Source: Acheta domesticus (lineage: Eukaryota; Arthropoda; Insecta; Orthoptera; Gryllidae). Taken from it: a stretch of DNA of 64,000 nt. Shown piece by piece: positions 19,956 through 31,929 of the stretch. The stretch is taken from assembly GCA_031308135.1 (NCBI GenBank), contig JAHLJT010000631.1:145742734-145806733 (forward strand). The letters run 5' to 3'. Each line of letters begins with the position of its first letter. The stretch's first letter is position 1. Position numbers and translations under genes: made by a program. A model generated the notes under the pieces. It ran no database searches and was not told where the DNA came from. It was given only the letters and a program-made list of their open reading frames with translations.

Positions 19956-22848
19956 ACTAGTGGTGCTACAGAATGGCACAAATTTTCCCGTATTAGTTTT
20001 CTATTTCCTTCCTGGCTATTCGGAATTGGCACGTACTCTTTCTGCCAGCTACCATCTATCGCCCAAAGTACATTTTTTTTGATATTTTCTTAATTTTTTC
20101 GGTTTCCTAATTGTAGAACGAAAATATTCATTTAAGAATATTAAAGAACACAAAAGCTTAGTCCTAAATGGCAATTTTCTTTTAAACAGTTTATGCCGTT
20201 TAAAGGAAAATGGCGTTTTAGCGCAACTAAATACGCGAAATTTGAAGCTCCTTTTCACAGACAATTTTTGAGTTTTCAAATATTTTATTTCAAGTTATTT
20301 GAAGCACTTACACTCACAAATACAGTAATGTTTACAAATTGCTGGTAATGTGCATATTAAATATGTGAGAAATCTTCCAAAGAACTTACATTTGTATACT
20401 TTTTGAAAAAACAAAAAATACTCCCAAAAAACTTTACGTCATATTAAAGAGTGTAATTAGCACTATCCATTCAAAATGTTTGAACAAAAAAATTGAAGCC
20501 ACTTATGAGAAAATAGCGTTTGAGCGTTTCTGAAAATGCGGAATTTTGAGCTCGTTTCCACAGAAAATGCTTGTGTTTTCTAAAAACTCTACTTGACTTA
20601 TTTAAAGCAATGTACTCATAAATATAATAAAGTGAACAAAACGCCGCTAATGTAAATATTATGAACGTGAGAGACAAATCAAAAAATTATATTTTTGCAA
20701 TTTATGAAGAAACAAAAGAATACAGCAATATGACTTTTACATCATGTGATAGAGTACATTTACTACTACCCCTACCAAAAGTGTAAAGAAAAACTCTGGA
20801 GCCGTTTTTCAGAAAATCTAGTTATTTTAATGTTTTAAAATTGCACATATTGCACAAAATATTGCGCGAAAACGACTAAAATTTTCAAAACAATATATAT
20901 GACCTTAAACAAAGAACTCACTTTGGAGATCACATTTCATTTGGAGGAAAAATCTCTATCTTCAATTTTGTAGTTGGAGAAAGACGGCGAAAAAAATTGA
21001 AACTTTCACAATTTTAGAAAATTCAGATATCCGTGAAAATCGGACTTATGCCTTCTTAATATATGTATTTTAGTCTATTCATACAAGAAATCTAAAGAAA
21101 CAATTTGGAGCCGTATTTGAGAAAATTTCGAAAATGTTCGGGGAACTTCATGAAAAATACCCCCAAATTTTAAAGAATCTTTTTGAAAGTCTCGAATCAT
21201 TGATTCAAACCAGATCGACCGGGGAATTTGCATTTTGGAAGAAATTGTATCTATGATTTAAGCGCTAGCAATGTTCACAGAAGGATGGACGAACGTACGG
21301 ACAGACGGACGTTTTCCTTTCAATTGGTTTTTCGGAATCAAGCACCCACAAAAGAGAGTTTCTGGCTACACCACGTGATAGGGATTTTTTTCTTAATTTA
21401 GGAACTGGTTTTATTCACTTTTTCTTTATCATCGCCCGGCAATTAATTTTTTTCGGCCGAAAATTGGCCATTTTTTCGCACAGCATTACATAACTTTTCC
21501 TATACTACGTATATCACTCCTTGTATAACGGGAAAGAAAAAAATCTCCTAACACGTGGTGCAGCCATTATCCCTGCCCAGGGTCCTTGATACCGAACAAG
21601 CAATTGAAAGCAAAACGTCTGTTCGTCTTTGTCTGTGAACTACGCTGGCGACTAAACCGCTCAACCGCTTTTCTCCAAAATTGATGCGCCCCGATCGATC
21701 TGGCTGATTTCGTGACTCCTTGAATTTGAAACCGATATTTTAATTTTGGGGGATACTTACATTAAGCCCCTGGAACATTTTCAAAATTTTCTCAAAAACG
21801 GCTCCAATTTGTTTTTTAAGCTTCTTGTAATAAAGGTGGCATAGGTCCGATTTTCACGGATAACTCTGAATTTTCGAAAATTTCAAAAGTTTGAATTTTA
21901 TTCGGCGTCTTCCTCCAACTACAAAATTGCAGATAGAGATTCTTCCTTCAAATAAAATTTGTTGTCCAAAGTGAGTTTTTTCATTAAGGTCTTGTACATT
22001 TTTTGAAAATTTTAGTAATTTTTGGGCAATATTGCACGCAATATTTGCAATTAAAAAAATAGAAAAACAATATTTTCTAAAAAACGGCTCCAATTTTTTT
22101 TCTTTAAATTTTTGATAGGGATAGTGCTAAATGTATTCTACGAGACGATATAAACTCCATATCTCACTATTCAAAAATTTCAAAAATATATTTTTTTTAC
22201 TTGTCTCTCACGTCGTTAATATTTAGATTAGTGGCGATTTGTTTACATTATTATATTTACAAATTCAAGTTCTTTAATGTCAAGTAAAATTTCTCGAAAA
22301 CTCAACAGTTTTCTGTGAAAACTAGCTCAAAATTCCGCATTTTCAGAAAGGCTGAAACCCCATTTTCTCATAAATGGCTCCAAATTTTCTCTTAAAAGTT
22401 TTGGAACGGATAGTGCTAATTGCTTTCTTTAATATGACGTAAAATTTATTTTGGTGTATTTTTTTGTTTCTTAAAAAATTACACAAATGTAATTTTTTTA
22501 AAAGATCTCTCACATCTTTAATATGCACGTTACCAGCAATTTGTAAACACAATTGTATTTGTGAGTTAAAGTCCTTCAAATATCTTCAAATGAAGTTTTT
22601 CGATAATTCAACTCTTTTCTGTGAAAATGAGCTTCAAATTTGACATTTTTAGTAGCGCTTAAACGCCATTTTCTTACAAAAGTCTACAAATTTAAATTAA
22701 GAAAATGGCAAAATTATGTAGTTTGCGCGGCGATAGATGGCAGCTGGCACGAGTGTGTGGCAATTCCGAATAGCCAGCCGAGACCGAAGGAAATTGAAAA
22801 CTAATACGGGAAAGACTGTGCCATGTGCCATTCTGTAGCGCTGTTAGT
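19956..22848. mobile_element. 2.9-kb foldback (palindromic) element
   Basis: The left end is ACTAGTGGTGCTACAG (19956) and the right end its inverse with a few changes (CTGTAGCGCTGTTAGT). The arms match inward for over 1 kb: TTCCCGTATTAG, GGCTATTCGGAATTG, GCCAGCTACCATCTATCGCC and, deeper in, GAAAATCGGACTTATGCC each have inverted partners. The centre lies near 21.4-21.5 kb. There is no coding capacity. Partial arms occur at 7.0, 18.9, 28.0, 29.8, 30.7 and 33.8 kb. Confidence 0.85.
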
Positions 22849-23639
22849 ATTCTCATGCCATTTTCTAGATAAATACATTTTTACTGTAATAAAAATATAC
22901 TTCATAAACAATTTTTGTGTGTCTATTTTTTCCCTTACCTGAGTTCCGTGATGTGACACCTAGTATACCAGATACAAATAGAAGCCTGAAAGACAGTTGG
23001 GTAAGCTGTCCTCTGTAGTTATCCTGGGATAACCACCTGAAAAAAAGGATTTATCAGAACTTGGATACTTATGTAATTGATGTCAATTTTGAAATTGTAA
23101 TGCCATACTTTAAATTATTAAGTTCTTTAGTAACATGCGATAACATTTTAAGTCAATTGCGGCTTTTGCACCAAGCTATAGAAAGTTATTGTTAGTCTAA
23201 AGTGTATTAAACGATTCTGTTATGATATTGACCTCATCGTTTTTAACATTTATACTGACTTGCTTCACTCATTGGTGTTTTTCTGTCCCAAAAACGTGTG
23301 GGCAAAATGTGCAAGTATTTATTTCCATCTCACACTACGTTTTGGCTCTCTTAATACACTATATCGGAGCAACATTTAAAAATACTTCACATTATAATAC
23401 GCGTGGATACAAGCAACTTTCACATCGTGTCTGTCAAATTCGTCATCGCTGATCTTAGGTAGCTGTAAATGTCTGTTACATTTGTCATCGCTGTTCTTAG
23501 GTAATAACACGACACATCGTTTACTACGTCCAGCGGGAATGGTAATCAAAATTAAATGGTAAAAATGGGTGAGGTCAATGGTAAAAAAATGTACAATTCT
23601 CTATTTCGACAATATTTTGTCCAGACTGATATGGACAAC
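22849..23639. other. No gene seen
   Basis: AT-rich. A short imperfect direct repeat (GTCATCGCTG.TCTTAGGTA) lies at about 23,440 and 23,483. Confidence 0.55.
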
Positions 23640-24585
23640 GACAGAGTTCAGTCTTGGCAGCGACCGCGAGTAGACGTGTCTACCGCTCCTAGGGTAGCTA
23701 GTGCTTATCGCAGAGTTCCAAACTAAGGGCCGGGGCAGCCGGTTCCAGATCGAAGGTAGCGAAATTGTACCTCAAAACGTCTTTGTTCAGACTTGTAGTT
23801 GCAGTGTACTTAAAATTACTAGTGAAGTGAACCACATGTTAAACGGCGATGCCCCCCTACATCACCAGGTCAGTGCAAATACTAAACAACGAAGATTCAG
23901 AAGAAAGGTACATAGACCCAAACAGTGCTTTCACCAAAATGAAAGAAGAAATCGCAAACATCCACCAACAATACCAGCAACTGCTACAATAACATGAAGT
24001 AACGCAAAATCAGCTACAGGTAGAAATACAGCAAAACCAAATGCTACTTTTTCAACTCCAGAAACGCGAACAACTTAATTCAGTGCAATAAGTGAATCAA
24101 GCAGCTTGTGTTAACCTTCAACAACCGTATGCGTCGAATATGCAAGAGGCTACTAAAGAACAGCAAGAAAGTGCCACAAATAAAAGAAAATGTTGGTTGA
24201 ATGCAGCAAAATATCAACAAGGGCAGACAATCTATAACGTTCCCACGCAAAACAGGTACGAACTTCTAAGAAGATCCAAACTTAGACTTACCAAAAATTC
24301 CCGCAATAAACATAATTAAAAATGCAGAAAATGTTCCAAATTTTACTTCGTTAATTTCAGATATTCAAGAACTAGTTACATATGACTTCACTTCAGAAGT
24401 AAAACAAATTCATATTGCGATACTGTTCAAAACAATTGATGACTTTAGAAAATTTTACTAATCCTGTGACGAAAAATAAATTCAATATTTCACTTCCCGT
24501 GAACCAACAAAGAAAACTATTTCAGCTACAATATACGACATCTCTACAGCATACTGAAACGAAGATATAAGATTAGAATTAGAAA
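23640..24585 (+). pseudogene. Jockey-like LINE ORF1, N-terminal half
   Basis: Broken frames give a glutamine-rich coiled coil (KMKEEIANIHQQYQQLLQ near 23,945) and then the PRE-type domain start: RYELL at 24,257, IPAINIIKNAENVPNF and LVTYDFTSEVKQI at about 24,300-24,410, and IYDISTAY at about 24,530. This order is that of the nucleic-acid-binding ORF1 protein of Jockey-type LINEs. Stops and shifts are numerous. The sequence ends abruptly at the foldback terminus at 24586, before the zinc knuckles. Confidence 0.6.
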
Positions 24586-25130
24586 ACTAGTGGTGCTACA
24601 ACAGCACATACTTTCCCGTATTATTGGAAGCAGCTACGTAGAATTGAAATATTGCACTTTCTGCCCTATTAACATCTTAGCTGTTACTTGAAAACGTCCA
24701 ATTCAACCAAGAAGCGATCAACCACGGTGTAAGATATATAGGTGTGTAAACTAGCCGCCTTTGGGGCACATTTTCTGAAGCCACTTTGAGGCTACTTCCT
24801 CGCTTGTCCGTACGGTAGCACCGTCCGTACGGCACGATCGGTTTGGGTCGCGGTGTAAGATACATATCTTAAGATGACACCTTAAACTGTGGCTGTTACA
24901 CATTACACGACCAATCACAACCTTGCCCAAATGAGACCCAAAGATCGCAGCACTTCTATGCGAGAACTGTCGGAATAAGCTCAAATAAGCTTCAGTTTTG
25001 GACTGGGAGTGAACACACTTAAATATTTTACATAGTGCGAACAACTCACTGTTTCCATCGCAGTGTTGTCAAAACTAAGCGAATTCTTCTTCATCTCCTT
25101 TAAAAGTCTAAACTTGTTCCTTTCCGAGAA

Positions 25131-25645
25131 TTATAACGAGTCTTTCCAACTTCTCCTTGGTCTACCAACTTCTCTTCTTCCCCTCGGCCTTTCGTCTCTA
25201 GCAATCCTTACTATTCTTTTCTCCTCCATTCTCTCAATATGATCGTTCCATTCCTTTCTTCGGACTGCTACCCATTCCGTAACTGGCTTAATCTTACACA
25301 CTTCCCTAATGTTTCTGTTCCTTTCCATATCTAATAGAGTGTGATTTGTAATTTTTCTCAGAACTCTCATTTCAGCGACCTCAAGTTGTTGTTGGGCACG
25401 TTTTGTTTCGCTTCTTGTTTTTACTGCATATGTTAGTATTGGTCTAATTATTGATTTATATATTCTAACCTTCGAGTCCTGTTTTGATGTTTATTGTACC
25501 ATAATGAGTAGTTGAGACAGCCAGCGATCCTATTACACTTTATTATTTGCGCATTGATTTCCTTCTCCGTTTGCCTTGAGCTTGTTTAAGTTATTCCCAA
25601 ATACTTCAGCTCTAGAACATCGTCTCCTGTATTATTTCAGTAGTA
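25131..25645 (-). pseudogene. LINE reverse-transcriptase C-terminal part
   Basis: The minus strand reads ELKYLGI, then NAQIIKCNRIAGCLN, YKSIIRPILTYAVKTRSETK, and finally KEWNDHIERMEEKRIVRIA with GRREVGRPRRSW. This is the thumb and C-terminal zone of a common insect LINE reverse transcriptase. It contains several frameshifts. It continues logically from the YADD fragment at 29.5-29.8 kb, so one LINE copy was split by about 3.9 kb of later insertion. Confidence 0.75.
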
Positions 25646-26150
25646 TACCTTTGCGTTCCGGCTCTCACACACAAACAATCATTATAAATGAGGGCTCTAA
25701 AGAAAGAGAATTTCACGGAGACTTGACGAATTTCACTTTGACTTTAAAAATATGGATGATTTCTTTAAAAAATCGCATCGAAATCTTCATGTAAAATGCA
25801 GCCCGCATCGCATGTCAATCTATATCGGCAAATAACTCATAAACAATGCGTTTTGGAGCCTTAAAAAGTAAACTTTTTAGGCCAAAGACCTCAAAAAAAC
25901 ATTTCTCACCATACCTGTACCATAATCTACACTGTACATAATCCACCACTGTACCATAATCTACAAGATGAGACATTCCCAGATCCATTCAATTAACTTT
26001 TCGGTTCCACGCTTTAATACTATCAAGGCCACCTCAATATTTCAACCCTTCCTGCTGGTAGCAATTTTTGGTGCGACACGCTTAGAATGCTTGATTCGAC
26101 AGCCTTTATTTACGGTTTCTGTTAACACCGTAGTTTGTGCAGTCTGACGA

Positions 26151-26411
26151 GGTTTATTTACGTAATCATTAATTCAAGATTTGCTCTCCAGCAACAACTA
26201 GAAGTACTATCATAGTCGCTTGATACCTATCAAGATGGTTTCTTTGCGTGTAGTGAAACCAATCAATTATCGTTTTACCGGTGTCTGTAAGTGCTGTGTA
26301 CCTAATTGAGGACGGATGTGGGTGCACAGAGAAGAGTGAAGACTGTGTTTTACCTGAACCAGTATTTTCGTTATCATTCGATGAAATTTTAAAGTCAGCG
26401 GGTTCAGACAC
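26151..26411 (-). other. Unrecognised 80-codon frame with a poly(A) signal
   Basis: The minus strand reads MSEPADFKISSNDNENTGSG and continues to DRYQATMIVLLVVAGEQILN, stop, with AATAAA about 10 bp after the stop. No family is recognised and no strong acceptor precedes it. It could be a 3' exon, an element remnant or chance. Confidence 0.2.
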
Positions 26412-27394
26412 GTAGCTTTCTCAAAAGTAAATAGCTTTTCTATTATTTTTGTGACTCACGAGAAACTAAAAGCTAGCTGTCAAAGAATATTGAATAATTA
26501 TTACAAACGTTGTCTTTAAGGAAGTGCTGTGAATTTCCATGATACTCTCATGAAAACTCTCCATGATACTGTATAAATATTTATTGAAATATTATTTTAA
26601 ACATAAACTGCATTGTTTTTTTTATTTGATATTATGTTAGTACATTGCAAATTACCTTTATATACTTTTAAACAAATAAACACGTTTCGTTAACTACTTC
26701 CCCTCTTAAAATGGAAATTTAAGGATAGGGATCTAACGTAGGGTCTAACATGAGTTCTCGCACGGGTACGCGGAAATAGTAGGGGAAAACTTGTGTATGG
26801 TACAACACAAAGAACAAACGTTTTAAATTAGCTAAAGTAAAAGAGCTTGAAATAAATGAACTAGTGGTGCTTCCAACGCACATACTTTCTCGCTCTGCTT
26901 CTATACGGTCCTTATTGCTATTCCACTACTTCATAAACAAGCAAAAGTGTATTATACCAGCAAACCATTTCGGTACCGAGACCCGACAACCGAAACTCAA
27001 ATTCAACGAACCGGCACTTATACCATAAAGCCAATACCGCCTCTGTCGAACAGAACCATGAAAGATATAGATCCGTCCTATGAAATGGTAAATGCATGAT
27101 AAAGAAACAATTGGTACGATGGTAATACGTTTTACAAATACAAGAAGAGAAGTAAAAAATTGTTAAAATTTAAAAATTTGAACAAGTATATACAGACATT
27201 TCCACGACATTTATCGCAATTACTTATATTTTTGTCAAAACGTAATTCTATCAATTTTATCATTAGGAGCCGGTAATTTACAACATGCGAAAAACATGTC
27301 TTTCAAACATGACCTAGAAAGGCAGTGATAAACCGCATTACGAACTATTCGTAAGGCTAGAAAGAAATAATAATTTCTAAACCGTTAGGGATTG

Positions 27395-27925
27395 TTAGTT
27401 TCTCGCATGCCTTCTGGTTATATTGTATTACAATTTAGCGTTAAAATGCTCATAATTTTACTTAAATTGGTTCATACAAATATATACTAGACAACGGTTG
27501 ATTTGACATGTCATACGCTTCAGAAATCGAATAACAGAGTTGAAAAATTGTTTAAAAGACGCAGTTAGGGAAAACACAGACAAGTCCTGTCTATTTATCT
27601 GCATTGATTCTATTCGTGAGTAGAAGTACTTCAAATGATGTTCAATAAAGTATCAACATTCTTAAATGATTTTTTCCTGCAACATCACATTCATCAAATT
27701 AAAATCCCCCTTGGGGGATCGAACTCGGCACCTTCCTTTTTGAAGATCTCAACCCGAAGGTGCGTTAACCAACCGCGCTGCGGGACCGACATGCGGAACG
27801 ACTGCTTATATTTTAGTCAAAAGGTACTTGTATCAGTTCTATCATTAGGAAGCCGGTAATTGTCAACATGCGAAAAACATGTCTTTCAAAAAACATGACC
27901 AAGAAAGGCAGCGGTGAACGACTTA
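27395..27925. repeat. Direct repeat, copy 1 (0.53 kb)
   Basis: Nearly identical to 28,783-29,313, offset by about 1,388 bp. It includes CATACGCTTCAGAAATCG, a tRNA-like core and CATGCGAAAAACATGTC near its end. Differences are a few single bases. Confidence 0.85.
27705..27790 (-). repeat. tRNA-like core in direct repeat 1
   Basis: On the minus strand GCGCGGTTGGTTAACGC resembles a D-arm/box A and GAGTTCGATCCCC a box B, about 40 bp apart. The acceptor stem does not pair cleanly. It is probably a tRNA-derived SINE or tRNA pseudogene. Confidence 0.5.
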
Positions 27926-28009
27926 CTGCACATAATTTATCCGATGATCGGCATTTGGAAAATAACTACTGCCAGAAAGTATGTGCCATTCTATAGCTCC
28001 ACTAGTTTA

Positions 28010-28720
28010 TTTATATATTTACCGTCCCTTGTTACACTCGTGCAGAAAATTTAAAGAAAAAATTTGGAGCGGTTTTTGAGATTTTTTTTGTAAATTTGAA
28101 TAGCAATTTACGGAAAAACGACTCGACTTTCCAAAAAATGGTACATTACCTTATTTAAAGTGCTAATTTTGTACAACCGACTTTGTCTGAGGCGAAAATC
28201 TCTATCTTCAATTTTGCAGTTTTTAAACAGTTTTTTTGCAATTTTCGAAAAGTTGGGCCTGTCAACGAAAATGATACCTTCGTCATTCCCTTCACCGTTC
28301 TTCGCACTATTCAACAACAAAATATAATCAAAAAATTTGGAGCCATTTTCTTTTAATATAGAAAATTTCAAAATGGGCTTCATGTAAAGTACCCTCAAAT
28401 ACTAAGATATCGGTTTCAAATTCAAGAGGCCTTGAGACGAGTAAAAACCGTCGGGAAATGTCAATTTTGAAGAAAATCGGCCGCACGGTTTAGGCCCTAG
28501 CGTTGACCACACACGGACAGACGGACGTTTTGCCGTCAATCGATTTTGAAGTATGAAGAAGCAACAAATCATGGATTTTGACTACACCACAAGATACAGG
28601 ATTTTTTTTCTCAATTTAGCAACAGGTTTTATCCACTTTTTTGTCACCAGACCCCTGCTGTAAGAGATTTTCTGACGAAAATTCCCCGTTTTCCGCCGCA
28701 CGTTTACATAACTTTCTCTT
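28010..28720 (+). repeat. Foldback-family fragment (inner arm to centre)
   Basis: It parallels 21,080-21,480 of the large palindrome: TTTGGAGC.GTTTT, CATG.AAA.TACCC, ACGGACAGACGGACGTTTT and ACTACACCAC...GATA.GGATTTTTTT. It lies between the two direct repeats. Confidence 0.7.
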
Positions 28721-28782
28721 CTTACGAATTATTCGTAAGGCGAGAAAGTAAAATAACAATTTTTGGAACCGTTAGGGATATG

Positions 28783-29313
28783 TAAGTTCATCGCATGCCT
28801 TCTGTTTATATTGTATTACAATTTAGCGTTAAAATGCTCATAATTTTACTTAAATTGGTTCATACAAATAGATACTAGACAACGGTTGATTTGACATGTC
28901 ATACGCTTCAGAAATCGAATAACAGAGTTGAAAAATTGTTTAAAAGACGCAGTTAGGGAAAACACAGACAAGTCCTGCCTATTTATCTGCATTGATTCTA
29001 TTCGTGAGTAGAAGTACTTCAAATGATGTTCAATGAAGTATCAACACTCTTAAATGATTTTTTCCTGCAACATCACATTCATCAAATTAAAATCCCCCTT
29101 GGGGGATCGAACTCGGCACCTTCCTTATTGAAGATCTCAACCCGAAGGTGCGTTAACCAACCGCGCTGCGGGACCGACATGCGGAACGACTGCTTATATT
29201 TTATTTAAAAGGTACTTGTATCAGTTCTATCATTAGGAAGCCGGTAATTGTCAACATGCGAAAAACATGTCTTTCAAAAAACATGACCAAGAAAGGCAGC
29301 GGTGAACGACTTA
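28783..29313. repeat. Direct repeat, copy 2
   Basis: Second copy of the 0.53-kb unit, same orientation as copy 1. The two copies bracket a foldback fragment, an arrangement like a composite element or a recombination product. Confidence 0.85.
29093..29176 (-). repeat. tRNA-like core in direct repeat 2
   Basis: Same sequence as at 27,705-27,790 with about one difference (TTATTG for TTTTTG). Both copies keep box A-like and box B-like parts. Confidence 0.5.
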
Positions 29314-29529
29314 TTGAACGAGCGGTAAACATTTATTGAAAATTTGTTTCTAACTCCAATTGTATTGTTATTTTTTGTTTTATATTCTGTAACTACATTA
29401 GAAGTTACATTTATACATTAAAAATATAAATATGTTTCATAAACAACTTTCCTTCTTAATTGAAAGGATAGACAAGTGGATAGGGAAAGGGTGGGTTTTA
29501 ACATGCGAGAGTTCTCGCACGGGTACACT

Positions 29530-29770
29530 AGTGTTCTATTACTTGATTATCTACTACCAATTTACACTTAATCGGATTCTTAGCTTTCGTCTTCTGAGTA
29601 GATATTTTTAAATTAAAATTTTTACAAATTTTACTGAATTCATACAACAATCATAAGTTCTCTTCCTTTTCTGCTATTAACAATGTGTCGTCTGCGTAAC
29701 ATACAATATTTATATTTCCCCATACAATGTCATTTTTACTTTCTCGTATACGTAGGTATACACGGAGTGA
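29530..29770 (-). pseudogene. LINE reverse-transcriptase YADD fragment
   Basis: The minus strand gives INIVCYADDTLLIAEKEENL, the catalytic YADD box of a LINE reverse transcriptase, then FNLKISTQKTKA and IKCKLVVDNQVIEH. The next expected segment (FKYLGI-like) is found at about 25,640, so the two pieces are one element split by an insertion. A stop follows EENL. Confidence 0.75.
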
Positions 29771-29779
29771 TATACGGAG

Positions 29780-30191
29780 TGATACACAGTAACAGCAATT
29801 TGTAAACATTATTATATTTGTTAGATTGAGTGCTTCAAATAACTTCAAATAAAGTATTCTGAAAACTCAAAAATGTTCTGTGAAAATTTGCTTCAAATTT
29901 CGCATTTTTAGTAGGGCTAAAACGCCATTTTCTCTTAAACGACACATAATTTTTAAAGAAAATTGCCATTTATGACTAGGTGTTTGTGTTCTTTAATATT
30001 CTAAAATTAATATTTTCGTTCTACCAACAGGAAACCGAGAAATTAAGAAAATGACAAAAAAATGAACTTTTGGCCGTGATAGATGGCAGCTGGCAAGAAA
30101 GAGTATGTGGCAATTCCGAATAGCTAGCGAAGACCCAAGGAAATAGAAAAGAAATACCGGAAAGTATGTGCCATTCTGTAGCACCACTAGT
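29780..30191 (-). repeat. Foldback-family arm
   Basis: It has the same block order as 7.0-7.43 kb and ends in TGTAGCACCACTAGT. A second, closely similar arm follows at 30.7-31.16 kb. Confidence 0.75.
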
Positions 30192-30339
30192 TCATACTTA
30201 CTTCGTTACAAGAGAAAGTTTTGTAATCGTATGCCGATGAATTTTCGAAAGAAAAACTCTTATTGCCAGGTCCTGTTAACGAAAAACTGGGTAAATCGTG
30301 TTCGTATTCGAGAATAAAGCAAATTACTTCCACTATCAC

Positions 30340-30450
30340 GTTGTGAAAGGGGTCGTCCATAAATTACGTAACGTTAAAGAGGGGGAGGAGGTCTGAGTCA
30401 GTATTACGCTGCGTTACATGAGGGTAAGGGGATATTAATTGTTACGAAAC
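30340..30450 (+). repeat. Transposon-terminus-like motif
   Basis: GGGGTCGTCCATAAATTACG followed by TAACG and a G-rich run resembles a terminal motif met in many insect DNA-transposon families. The partner end was not located. Confidence 0.35.
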
Positions 30451-30699
30451 ATTATTTTTTTACATTTTTCAATATTTGCTGAAATAATTCCTTTTTTGAA
30501 TCCTGTACTAAAACATTAAAATATTAACATATATAACAATAAAAATTAATTTGTTTTAAAAACCTAAATAAACCAAAGTTATTGATTGTAATTTGTTACA
30601 AGAAATGGAACAATTTTTTGAACGTCTTTTTTAATCTGTAAGATTACGAGGAAAATATTCAAAACTGATATGAAGTATATTCTAGAAGCCATTTAAATA

Positions 30700-31165
30700 G
30701 GCGCTTATGTATGAAAATTATATAAATGTAAATTTTTTGAAAGATCTCTCACATCTTTAATATGCACATTATCCGCAATTTGTAAAGATTATTATATTTG
30801 TGAGTGTAAGTGCTTCAAATAACTTCAAATAAAGTATTTTGAAAACTCAAAAATTTTCTGTGAAAATGAGCTTCAAATTTCGCATTTTTAGTAGTGCTAA
30901 AACGCCATTTTCTCTTAAACGGCACATAATTTTTAAAAGAAAATTGCCATTTACGGCTAGGTTTTTGTGTTCTTTAATATTCTAAAATTAATGTTTCTGT
31001 TCTACCAATAGGAAACCGAAAAATTAAGAAAATGACAAAAAAATGTACTTTTGGCGATGATAGATGGTAGCTGGCAAGAAAGAGTATGTGGCAATTCCGA
31101 ATAGCCAGCGAAGACCCAGGAAAATAGAAAACTAATACGGGAAAGTCTGTGCCATTCTGTTTCTG
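30700..31165 (-). repeat. Foldback-family arm, terminus lost
   Basis: Very similar to 29,780-30,180 (GAAAGATCTCTCACATCTTTAA, then AACGCCATTTTCTCTTAAAC). It runs to GTGCCATTCTGT at about 31,160, where the ACTAGT end is replaced by TTCTG and an AAATA repeat. Confidence 0.7.
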
Positions 31166-31929
31166 TTTTTTGACAAATAAATAAATAAAATAAATACGGT
31201 CATGCTTAATTTTTTCAAAATGCGAGTAGTTTTTCTTTAATTTTGTGACAAACGTAATAGGCCGCTGTAAATTTACTGCGCTTCGGACAGCTGGATGCGG
31301 CGTAAATTAGAATGTGCAATTTTGTGTATTATTTCTTTCTTCGTTTCTTACATTCGAACTTTGTTATAGACTTACACATTAATATTTTAGAAATTGTTTA
31401 TTTTGAAATATTTGAAATAAGTAAAAAGAATTAATAGCTCTCAGAATAGCGACAATGCAGGGTCTGCAACAATGGAATTCACTTTGCGCTCGCGAATATC
31501 TGTGAATTAGTGTCATTGTTGTGACCTAATGGAGCTGTATGAAAAGGAGTTATAATTGTCTAATTTATGTTGATATTTGCAGGCAAATATTTAGTTTTGC
31601 ACCAAATGCTGTACCATTTGTAGTGAGTAGAGAATTTGTTGCATGGTTTTAAAATACTCTTCCCTAATCATGGCCCAATGGAAGGCATTTCTATATTTCC
31701 AGGGTATCAGGCTTCTTTTTCCAATACAGGGTCACAAAACTTTTGCATTCTATTTTTGTGAAGTTGTAGAATTCACATAGTTCTGACAACACTGCAATGG
31801 AAATAGTGAGTTCCAAGCGAAGATGTTAGTAGCGCATAAAGTGCAATATTGCAGTACTACTTAGCTGTTTCCTCTTATACGGGCAAGTAAGTGCTGTTGT
31901 AGCACCACTAGTTTTTCGTGTGAGCCTGT

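Larger units (their letters stand above)
26860..28006. repeat. Inner foldback-family termini
   Basis: ACTAGTGGTGCTTCC..GCACATACTTTC at 26860 and AGCTCCACTAGT at 27995-28006 face each other. The first 0.27 kb before the left one includes a GAGTTCTCGCACGGGTAC motif that recurs at about 29,510. They may bound a nested 1.15-kb copy. Confidence 0.5.
24586..31912. mobile_element. 7.3-kb composite bounded by foldback-family termini
   Basis: The left end ACTAGTGGTGCTACAACAGC is mirrored at 31,890-31,912. The inverted match continues inward (CAGCTA.GTAG, AATATTGCACTTT, TAACATCTT), then resumes at 25,035-25,075 against 31,760-31,815 (CAGTGTTGTCA), the left arm having an extra 0.35 kb. Inside are a split LINE, further ACTAGT termini at 26,860, 28,006 and 30,191, and two long direct repeats. 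It is best seen as an old foldback copy repeatedly invaded by others. Confidence 0.6.
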
